Source: an uncultured Neomegalonema sp. (GTDB lineage Bacteria > Pseudomonadota > Alphaproteobacteria > Rhodobacterales > Rhodobacteraceae). From it: a stretch of 13,101 nt of DNA. Shown piece after piece: positions 6,920 through 12,618 of this stretch. Where the stretch lies: the NCBI GenBank assembly GCA_937927905.1, contig CALFWP010000008.1:1-13101 (forward strand), written 5' to 3'. The notes below the pieces were generated by a model that was not told the origin of the DNA, searched no databases, and saw only the letters and a list, made by a program, of their open reading frames with translations. The translations under genes and the position numbers were made by a program. Numbering within the stretch: position 1 is the stretch's first letter; the number at the start of each line of letters is the position of its first letter.

Positions 6920-7932
6920 TTACCTTTGCCATACCGGGCGATCTGTCCTTGCCGACAGGCGGCTATGAATATGCCCGCCGTGTCCTTGCCGTATGGCAGG
7001 AGCAGGGCATAGAGGCACAGGTTGTCGGTCTGCCCGGCGGGTTTCCGTTTCCCGATGATCATGAATTGCGCGATACTGCCAAGGCTTTACGCACTGTTGA
7101 AGGGCCGTTGCTGATCGACGGCCTTGCGTATGGTGCATTCCCTGAAGATTTGGCTGCAGAGATCGGACCGCGCAGCACTGTGCTGTTGCATCATCCGCTT
7201 TGTGATGAGCAGGGACTTAAACCTGAAACGGCGGCTCGTCTTGAAACAGGCGAACGCGCTGCGTTGCAGCATGTAGGCAATATCGTGGTCACTTCACCGA
7301 ATACGGCGCGTGAGCTGGCCGGGCGCTTTGGTGTCACTGTTGCCGTTGTCGCCATTCCCGGCACGGACATGGCACCGGTCGCCGCATTATCCGGAGAGCC
7401 GCCGGTTGTCCTGTCAGTGGGTACCATAACACCCAGAAAAGGGTACCCGTCATTAATCCGGGCATTGTCAGCGTGCCGTGATCTTGACTGGCGCTGTGAA
7501 GTCATCGGGGCGATCGATCGTGACCCGGACCATTTTGAAGCGGTCAAAGACCTGATTTCCGCAAACGGATTGCAAAATCGCATCATCCTGCGTGGTGCCC
7601 GTGATGACATTTCGGGGATATATCTGTCCGCTGATCTTTTCGTTTCGACGTCCCTGCATGAGGGGTACGGTATGGCTGTTGTGGAGGCAATGGCGCATGG
7701 CTTGCCGGTGGTGGGCACTACAGCCGGCGCTCTGGCGGAGACCGCACCCTGTGCCCGGCTGATTCCGCCCGGGGATTTGCCGGCTTTGTCCGGGGCTTTG
7801 CGTGATTTACTCGCTTCCCGTGATGAACGGCTGGCTTTAGGGCAGGTTTGCCGGGATTTCGCACAAAATCTTCCGGATTGGGACACAACAGCACAGCTTG
7901 TGGCCCGGGCGGTATTGGAGATAAGCCCATGA
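6916..7932 (+). CDS. GT4-family glycosyltransferase, probable CTG start
   Basis: The 338-residue GT-B retaining glycosyltransferase belongs to family 4 (Glycos_transf_1). The donor-binding half has LSVGTITPRKGY (about 166-177), then ADLFVSTSLHEGYGMAVVE with the E-x7-E motif at about 249-257, and AMAHGLPVVGTTAGALAE. An ordinary start (TTG at 6949) would begin at PTGGYEYAR and lose the first beta strand. The frame extends upstream as ITFAIPGDLSL, exactly the strand and glycine-rich loop expected, to a CTG at 6916. That CTG overlaps the PTPS stop as CTGA and follows GAGG by 7 bases; the frame is closed by TGA at 6904. I therefore choose CTG 6916, with ATT 6919 as the other choice. Donor and acceptor are unknown. 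Position next to a PTPS-like gene recalls the glucosyltransferases that make glycosylated pterins in cyanobacteria. Confidence 0.85.
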   Translation: MITFAIPGDLSLPTGGYEYARRVLAVWQEQGIEAQVVGLPGGFPFPDDHELRDTAKALRTVEGPLLIDGLAYGAFPEDLAAEIGPRSTVLLHHPLCDEQGLKPETAARLETGERAALQHVGNIVVTSPNTARELAGRFGVTVAVVAIPGTDMAPVAALSGEPPVVLSVGTITPRKGYPSLIRALSACRDLDWRCEVIGAIDRDPDHFEAVKDLISANGLQNRIILRGARDDISGIYLSADLFVSTSLHEGYGMAVVEAMAHGLPVVGTTAGALAETAPCARLIPPGDLPALSGALRDLLASRDERLALGQVCRDFAQNLPDWDTTAQLVARAVLEISP

Positions 7933-8675
7933 GCTTTGATACGAAATGGCTTGACCTGCGCGAACCTGCGGATCATGCCGCGCGGGACTGCAATTTATTG
8001 AATGCCTTCATTAACAGGTTGCCGGCCGACCCGCATCTTCTTGACCTAGGCAGCGGGACAGGTTCGACGATGCGTGCGCTTTCTGCCGTGCGCAGCGGTA
8101 TACGCTGGACCCTGACGGATCATGACCCTGTACTATTGGCCGAGGCAAAACGCCGTGCCCCTGATATTTCGGTACAGCAGGTTGATCTGGCGCGGGACCT
8201 TGCTGCAGTGTTGGATATTGAAGCGGATGCGATTACGGCGTCGGCACTGATTGATCTGGTCTCGGCGGATTGGTTGGATGCACTGGTTCGTCTTGCGGAC
8301 ACCCGAATGCTTTACATCGCGCTCAGTTATGACGGGTCTGAAACGTGGTCGCCTGAACACCAGGATGATGCCGTCATTCTTGAGGCGTTTCAAAGCCACC
8401 AGCGAAGTGACAAAGGCTTTGGACCGGCGCTTGGATCCGGCGCTGTGCCTTATTTGCAAAAAGCGCTTGAAAAGGCGGGCTATACTGTAATGACAGCTGC
8501 TTCACCTTGGGATATCGGGTCTGGGCTGCTGATGAACACCCTTGCTGATGGTATCGCTGCTGCTGCGCAAGAGGCAGGTGCCGGTGAAGCCGTGAGCGAA
8601 AGATGGCGGCTTTTCCGGCATAAAAGTGAACGCTGCAGCGTCGGACATACTGATTTGTTCGCGTTTAGGGCATAG
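7929..8675 (+). CDS. Class I SAM-dependent methyltransferase
   Basis: The 248-residue protein has a Rossmann-type methyltransferase core: motif I LLDLGSGTG (about 37-45), an acidic strand end TDHD (63-66) for the SAM ribose, VDLARDLAAV (86-95) and ASALIDLVSADW (104-115) as the motif IV region. The C-terminal part has no recognised substrate domain. Its ATG overlaps the glycosyltransferase stop by four bases (ATGA), so translation is probably coupled; it is the last gene of the operon. Target and position of methylation are unknown. In context it most likely methylates the small-molecule product made by the preceding enzymes, either the sugar or the heterocycle (inference). A terminator-like inverted repeat follows about 115 bases downstream. 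Confidence 0.85.
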   Translation: MSFDTKWLDLREPADHAARDCNLLNAFINRLPADPHLLDLGSGTGSTMRALSAVRSGIRWTLTDHDPVLLAEAKRRAPDISVQQVDLARDLAAVLDIEADAITASALIDLVSADWLDALVRLADTRMLYIALSYDGSETWSPEHQDDAVILEAFQSHQRSDKGFGPALGSGAVPYLQKALEKAGYTVMTAASPWDIGSGLLMNTLADGIAAAAQEAGAGEAVSERWRLFRHKSERCSVGHTDLFAFRA

Positions 8676-8783
8676 AGATTTATAATTTTTCTGATGTTGG
8701 TGTAAAAGCAGCGGTAACAATTCCGTGCACTTACTTAATATGCGCAAGTACAAAATTGACAGTCTGTTCATTTCGATTAAATC

Positions 8784-8852
8784 TAAAGTAGAACGCGGGG
8801 CCGAATATACCCCTCACCCCCCCCCAAACTTCGGTTTCGCGTTCTTTATTTT
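8784..8852 (+). terminator. Terminator-like inverted repeat with a C9 tract in the loop
   Basis: GAACGCG (8791-8797) pairs with CGCGTTC (8838-8844), and inside it CCGAA (8801-8805) pairs with TTCGG (8830-8834), with a 3x3 internal loop between. The right arm runs into TTTATTTT, giving a U-tract for the methyltransferase operon; the tail overlaps the cytochrome b561 stop. The 24-base loop contains nine consecutive C (8817-8825). It could stop transcription from both convergent operons. Confidence 0.5.
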
Positions 8853-9400
8853 CCAAAACCCATTCTACGAAAAATGCCGTCACGCTTCAGAATGTGCGAT
8901 ACGGCACCTGCAATATGCAGGACAACAAAGGCTGCGAGAACCCTGCCAATAATATCATGCCAATAAAACAGAAGCTTGGATAAATCCCTGTCTTTACTGA
9001 ACGGATTATCGATTCCGAGGCTGTCTAACACGGGAACCGGCGCCGGGAACGACCATGTCCCTATCAGGCCGATAACCGGTTGGGCGATCAGCAAAATGTA
9101 AAAACCGTAATGTACGACGCCTGAGGTTACTCTCTGCCAGGTTGCGAGGGAGGGATGCGGCGCAGGGGCACCGTGTGCAAGTCGCGTGATGATCCTTATT
9201 GTCATGAGAACAAGGACAATCACGCCGATGGATTTGTGATTGTCGTAAATCATGCTGTAGACGCCCTTGGGAAAGTCCTTGGACTTGAATTCATGCATAA
9301 TCCATCCGCTGATCAGCATACCAAGTACCAAAACAGCAATAATCCAGTGCAAATAACGCTGTATCAACGCGTAGCGATCGTCAGTAAGTGTGGTGTTCAT
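8846..9400 (-). CDS. Cytochrome b561 (CybB-like, diheme membrane cytochrome b)
   Basis: The 184-residue four-helix inner-membrane protein belongs to the bacterial cytochrome b561 family, which moves electrons between quinol and periplasmic or oxidised partners. The spans lie at about 17-36, 54-73, 92-114 and 150-170. Histidines in the expected places for two b hemes are His18 (RYLHW), His55 (YDNHKS), His97 (VVHYG) and His148/His162 (WHDIIG, LHIAG). The start, MNTTLTDDRYALIQRYLHWI, is a textbook family start. Its ATG overlaps the stop of the preceding reductase gene by four bases (ATGA), so the two are translationally coupled. That pairing is unusual: it couples a membrane redox protein to a soluble RibD-type reductase. 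The partner is unknown; possible roles are superoxide or quinol handling, as proposed for E. coli CybB. Confidence 0.9.
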   Translation of the reverse strand: MNTTLTDDRYALIQRYLHWIIAVLVLGMLISGWIMHEFKSKDFPKGVYSMIYDNHKSIGVIVLVLMTIRIITRLAHGAPAPHPSLATWQRVTSGVVHYGFYILLIAQPVIGLIGTWSFPAPVPVLDSLGIDNPFSKDRDLSKLLFYWHDIIGRVLAAFVVLHIAGAVSHILKRDGIFRRMGFGK

Positions 9401-10134
9401 AGCGACTGCCTCCCGGATGAATCAGGAAATCCTATCACAGCCTCCCGTTGTCCGCGCAAATTACAAGCGAACAAAATATCGCCATCAGGAAAAATCTGTG
9501 TTGTGCTGGCTGGTGAAATGGCATCGGAAAGCTTTTTGATCGGTGGCAGTGTAAAGCCGCGTTTTCCGGAACCGAGCAGCATAGGGGCGACCATGATATG
9601 AAGCTCATCCACGATGCCGCTGCCAACAGACAATGACAGAGTACGCGGCCCGCCCTCGATCAGAATTTTTCTGTAACCGAGGTCATTCAGTGTGCGATTG
9701 ACATCGGCAGGGTTGATGAGGCCGTTCGCCCCGGGCTTCAGCGTGATAATGTCAATGGAAGAGGGTAGGTCGCCATGGGTGTCGTTGCCCTCAGCCCGGA
9801 TGACCAGAACCGGACCGGCATCATCATGAAAGCATTGCGATTTTGCCGGTACACGCCCGTTGGGGTCCAAAATGACGCGTAAGGGAGTTTTCCCTTCCGC
9901 CAAACGGACGGTCATGCGGGGATTGTCGAGCGCAACGGTTCCGGCTCCCACCACAAGGGCATCGACCGCAGCGCGTAGCCGGTGCAAATGAGCGAGAGCT
10001 TCACGGCCGTTTATGTATAAAGATTCACCTGTGACGGTTGCCACACGCCCGTCCAGAGTCTGGCCAAGCTGTCCGACAACGATGCGATCGGTTGATAGAA
10101 TGCGCGTAAGGGCCACCTCGGGGTCGTAGTGCAT
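9397..10134 (-). CDS. Stand-alone RibD C-terminal-type reductase (DHFR-like fold)
   Basis: The 245-residue protein corresponds to only the reductase half of RibD and has no deaminase domain. It shows GQTLDGRVAT (24-33), YINGREALAHLHRLRAAVDA (near 40-59), VVGAGTVALDNPRM (61-74), the ILIEGGPRTL substrate/NADPH loop (157-166) and PMLLGSGKRGF (184-194). In RibD proper the first motif is TLKMAGTLDGR; here the lysine position is Gln22, which hints at a different substrate. The frame is closed by a stop only ten codons upstream with no other start codon between, so ATG 10134 is the start. AAGGA lies about 12 bases upstream, rather far. It follows ribD by about 160 bases, probably with its own promoter, and overlaps cytochrome b561 by 4 bases. 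Likely role: NAD(P)H reduction of a pteridine- or pyrimidine-type compound. Confidence 0.87.
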   Translation of the reverse strand: MHYDPEVALTRILSTDRIVVGQLGQTLDGRVATVTGESLYINGREALAHLHRLRAAVDALVVGAGTVALDNPRMTVRLAEGKTPLRVILDPNGRVPAKSQCFHDDAGPVLVIRAEGNDTHGDLPSSIDIITLKPGANGLINPADVNRTLNDLGYRKILIEGGPRTLSLSVGSGIVDELHIMVAPMLLGSGKRGFTLPPIKKLSDAISPASTTQIFPDGDILFACNLRGQREAVIGFPDSSGRQSL

Positions 10135-10295
10135 ATAAGGGTCCGGTCCTTTGTGCTTCGCTCACGAAATATGACATAGAGCATAGGGGGTATAATGTCG
10201 AAACATGGGCAGGGTATCCCGGCCTGATGCGGTTTTGTCCTACAGGTTGGGATCGCGATGTGTTTCTGTTTGAACAATATCATAAGTGCGGAGTA

Positions 10296-11432
10296 TTACG
10301 CACATACCGGAGATGAAATCCCTGGCCGCCAGACAGATAAAACATCATTGCCGGTGCGTTCATAGCTGACCTGTTCAAAGCGAGGCATCTCCGCAAGCCG
10401 AGTGACACCTGAATTTGCGACCGCAGCTGTGCCGTTATCTCCCATTGCCGCTCCGGCTGTAAACCAGGCTAATTCATCAACATGACCGCCTTTTAACAAG
10501 CCCGCCGCCAGACGCGCTCCACCTTCGCAAAGAACGGATCCGATGCCCATCCCAGCAAGTTTTTTCAGACTTTTATCGAGTGCTACACTACCGTCTTTGA
10601 CCTGAACTATTACGACTGTCGCTCCCAGTGCGCGAAAGGCATCCACACGATCAGCAGGTGCTGTGTCCGAGGTTATGAGTATGAGCGGTTGCTGTGTAAC
10701 AGATTGCGCAAGCCGTCCTGTGAGCGGTGTTTGCAGTCGGGTATCTGCAACGACGCGGAACGGACGTACATTTTGCAGGCCGGGTAACCGGACATCCAGT
10801 GTGGGATCGTCTGCCAGGACTGAACCGACACCAATTAAAATAGCATCACTTTGAGCGCGCATCAGATGTACGCGTTTGCGGGCGGAATCCCCGGTAATCC
10901 AGCGCGATTCTCCGGTGCTTGTCGCAATTCTTCCGTCTAATGTGCCTGCCATTTTCAGGGTCAAGAATGGCCTCTGTCTTTCATGACGTGAAAGATATCC
11001 TCTTAACACCGCACGGGCTGCGATGGTTTCAATTCCGGTCAGGACTTCTATTCCGGCGGCTCTGAGCATGGCAAAGCCTTTGCCGGATACCCGATCATCC
11101 GGGTCTGCAAAGGGAGCAACCACACGTGCAATGCCATATGCTATAAGTGCATCGGTACATGGCGGCGTTTTGCCTGTATGAGCGCATGGCTCCAGTGTTA
11201 CATAAGCCGTAGCACCTTTAATGCAGTCCTGCCCTGCGCGATGGACTGCATCGTCCAAAGCATGGCGTTCTGCGTGAGGGCGTCCGGTATTGCCGGTCCG
11301 CCCCCTGCCGAGGATAACCCCATCTTTTACAATCACGCAGCCGACAGCCGGATTTGCCCCTGTTCTACCCAGCCCACGTTTTGCCATCATCAGCGCGTAA
11401 CGTATCCAATGCGTATCGTCCTGTTCGGTCAT
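10296..11432 (-). CDS. ribD: Bifunctional riboflavin biosynthesis deaminase/reductase
   Basis: The 378-residue RibD catalyses two steps of riboflavin synthesis in the cytoplasm: deamination of 2,5-diamino-6-ribosylamino-pyrimidinone phosphate, then NADPH reduction of the ribosyl side chain. The N-terminal cytidine-deaminase-like domain (about 1-145) holds the zinc and catalytic residues HAE (His53, Glu55), Cys83 in LEPCAHTGKTPPC and Cys92. The C-terminal reductase domain (about 155-370) has TLKMAGTLDGRIA (158-170), VGSVLADDPTLDVR and CEGGARL. The length is normal. The ATG at 11432 overlaps the nrdR stop by four bases (ATGA), so the two are coupled, an arrangement common in proteobacteria. No ribE, ribBA or ribH follows in the window; the next genes are a second RibD-type reductase and cytochrome b561. 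No FMN riboswitch lies upstream. Confidence 0.96.
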   Translation of the reverse strand: MTEQDDTHWIRYALMMAKRGLGRTGANPAVGCVIVKDGVILGRGRTGNTGRPHAERHALDDAVHRAGQDCIKGATAYVTLEPCAHTGKTPPCTDALIAYGIARVVAPFADPDDRVSGKGFAMLRAAGIEVLTGIETIAARAVLRGYLSRHERQRPFLTLKMAGTLDGRIATSTGESRWITGDSARKRVHLMRAQSDAILIGVGSVLADDPTLDVRLPGLQNVRPFRVVADTRLQTPLTGRLAQSVTQQPLILITSDTAPADRVDAFRALGATVVIVQVKDGSVALDKSLKKLAGMGIGSVLCEGGARLAAGLLKGGHVDELAWFTAGAAMGDNGTAAVANSGVTRLAEMPRFEQVSYERTGNDVLSVWRPGISSPVCA

Positions 11433-11920
11433 GGGCTTTGCTTCGGCTCTGGAGAATCGGAGAGTTCCGTATCCGGTCGGAGTTGTTGGATAAAGGCTTC
11501 AAAGTCACTTGCTTCGGTGAAGTTTTTATACACGGAGGCAAAGCGGACATATCCGACCGTATCGACCCGTGCGAGAGCGGCCATAACCGTTTCGCCGATC
11601 GTGTGAGATGTAATTTCTGTCTCACCACGAGACTCAAGTTGACGCACGATTCCGGAAATCATCTTTTCAACCTGTTCGCGATCAACCGGTCTCTTACGCA
11701 TTGCGATTTGAATGGAGCGTGCCAATTTGTCGCGATCAAGCGGCGTGCGACGACCGTTTTTCTTAATGACGGTCAGCTCGCGTAACTGGGTACGTTCGAA
11801 TGTTGTAAATCTGCCACCGCAAGCCGGACAAAGTCTGCGGCGGCGGATGACGCCATGATCCTCGGAAGGACGGGAGTCCTTCACTTGAGTGTTTGTGTCA
11901 CCGCAAAACGGGCAGCGCAT
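11429..11920 (-). CDS. nrdR: NrdR transcriptional repressor of ribonucleotide reductase genes
   Basis: The 163-residue protein is a typical NrdR. A zinc ribbon at 1-45 uses Cys3, Cys6, Cys31 and Cys34 (MRCPFCG and LCPACGGRF) with the RRRRLC basic stretch, and an ATP-cone domain spans about 49-139. It senses ATP/dATP and represses nrd operons when dATP is high by binding NrdR boxes. The ATG at 11920 has GGAG five bases upstream. It is the first gene of a leftward block, overlapping ribD by four bases. The region ahead contains TATATA at 11967-11972 as a possible -10. No clear pair of NrdR boxes was found there, so autoregulation is not supported by the sequence. Confidence 0.97.
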   Translation of the reverse strand: MRCPFCGDTNTQVKDSRPSEDHGVIRRRRLCPACGGRFTTFERTQLRELTVIKKNGRRTPLDRDKLARSIQIAMRKRPVDREQVEKMISGIVRQLESRGETEITSHTIGETVMAALARVDTVGYVRFASVYKNFTEASDFEAFIQQLRPDTELSDSPEPKQSP

Positions 11921-11996
11921 TATAACTCCATATGTTTTTGCGTTATTACCGGGCGTTACCCGCCTTTATATAAGAATGCCGGGGTCAGGCACAGAG

Positions 11997-12047
11997 AAGA
12001 GTCCGGAGGCGCACTCGGAAGCTTTTCCAGGCCTATCCGGTGCTCTT
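11997..12047. repeat. Tiered inverted repeat upstream of nrdR
   Basis: Arms pair in four tiers: AAGAG (11997-12001) with CTCTT (12043-12047), CCGGA (12003-12007) with TCCGG (12036-12040), GGC (12008-12010) with GCC (12031-12033), and GGAA (12017-12020) with TTCC (12025-12028) around a GCTT loop. That is 17 pairs in 51 bases. It lies 77-127 bases ahead of the nrdR start, so it could be a leader structure of the nrdR-ribD transcript or a DNA-level site. No proper U-tract follows on either strand. Confidence 0.5.
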
Positions 12048-12064
12048 TATGCATCACAGATATA

Positions 12065-12076
12065 GTTAACGTTAAC
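12065..12076. promoter_or_regulatory. Perfect palindrome GTTAACGTTAAC (candidate operator)
   Basis: A 12-base perfect palindrome made of two head-to-tail GTTAAC units, followed by a further GTT. It is placed about 145 bases upstream of nrdR and 540 bases upstream of the repeat-protein gene, at the left edge of the AT-rich core. Such symmetry suits a dimeric regulator, but no family consensus was recognised, and a chance origin in AT-rich DNA is possible. Confidence 0.3.
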
Positions 12077-12339
12077 GTTGTATTGCATAGAATTCGTAGT
12101 TTAAGAAAATTAATAAAATTCTCAATGCAGTGGCTTTGACTTTGAAAATTTAACTTTAAGCAACAGGAATTCTGCTAAAGTGTCTCAATGTGAAACATTT
12201 CGTTAAAGAGTCATTGTGCCCGGTATCGTCAGATTTTGTGCGTCGTATATCATGTAACTATATGTTTTTAAAATAATTATTTATTTTTTCTGCATGTTTT
12301 TCAATCATTCTTTCGGGTTAACCGTTGGGTTAAAGTCAC

Positions 12340-12373
12340 AGTTTGCAGGGCTACGGACCGCTGTCTCTTTTTT
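12340..12373 (+). terminator. Weak hairpin followed by a T6 run
   Basis: The bases CAGGG...CCGCTG near 12347-12364 can form a short bulged stem (CAG/CTG and GG/CC). It is followed by TCTC and six T (12368-12373). It could end a short plus-strand transcript starting in the AT-rich region, but the stem is poor. Confidence 0.2.
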
Positions 12374-12434
12374 GCATGATTCAAAGCGTTGCGTGTGCTA
12401 CCGATTAGTTATGTGCTTTTAACGTTTAGTACGA

Positions 12435-12573
12435 GCGAACGGAGCACTGCCAAGCGTTCGCGCCATGTACAGAGCGGCCAGTCAGAGCCGCATACAACAT
12501 GGAACAACACTTGCTGTGAGATATGCTTAATGCGGTGTAAACCGTATTTCGCCATTCGAGCGCATGTTGGCGA
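12435..12573 (+). ncRNA. Candidate structured RNA / leader: four consecutive stem-loops
   Basis: Four adjacent inverted repeats fill 139 bases. (1) GCGAACG 12435-12441 pairs with CGTTCGC 12455-12461. (2) CCATGT 12463-12468 pairs with ACATGG 12497-12502, enclosing GCGGC 12474-12478 with GCCGC 12487-12491. (3) AATGCGGT 12529-12536 pairs with ACCGTATT 12541-12548 (one G-T pair) around a GTAA loop of the GNRA type. (4) TCGCCA 12549-12554 pairs with TGGCGA 12568-12573. The last ends 45 bases before the repeat-protein ATG. This would be either a structured 5' leader or a separate small RNA. No known riboswitch class was recognised, and the strand is chosen from the downstream gene. Confidence 0.4.
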
Positions 12574-12618
12574 TTAGTAAGTCGGCGGACGTCGGCGAAA
12601 TGGAGTGGAGATGAGCAA

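Larger units (their letters stand above)
11921..12618. other. 698-base AT-rich non-coding divergent region
   Basis: No credible gene was seen on either strand. A 62-codon plus-strand frame (12389-12577) and an 84-codon minus-strand frame (12426-12680) lack ribosome sites and natural composition; the latter runs antisense through the downstream signal peptide. The stretch is more AT-rich than its surroundings, especially 12060-12310. It contains a tiered hairpin (11997-12047), a GTTAACGTTAAC palindrome (12065-12076), a T6 run after a weak hairpin (12340-12373) and a run of stem-loops (12435-12573). Three GANTC sequences (near 12000, 12208 and 12379) are possible CcrM methylation sites. Confidence 0.6.

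Noticed and set aside
7191..7976. 261-codon minus-strand open frame.
   Set aside because: Antisense to the glycosyltransferase with its GT4 motifs; the product is arginine/serine-rich with no recognisable domain.
10201..10262. GGGCAGGGTATCCCGGCC near a ribD gene resembles the start of an FMN riboswitch.
   Set aside because: It lies downstream of ribD and on the opposite strand to all nearby genes, and the other conserved FMN-aptamer segments (for example GTGGATTCAG and GATGGGAGAAGG) are absent.
10286..10303. GTGCG/CGCAC inverted repeat at the ribD stop as a possible terminator.
   Set aside because: Only 5 pairs and no U-tract on the minus strand; too weak to call.
12318..12333. TTAA-N8-TTAA, resembling a CtrA box.
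   Set aside because: The CtrA consensus needs a 7-base spacer; here it is 8, and TTAA is common in this AT-rich stretch.
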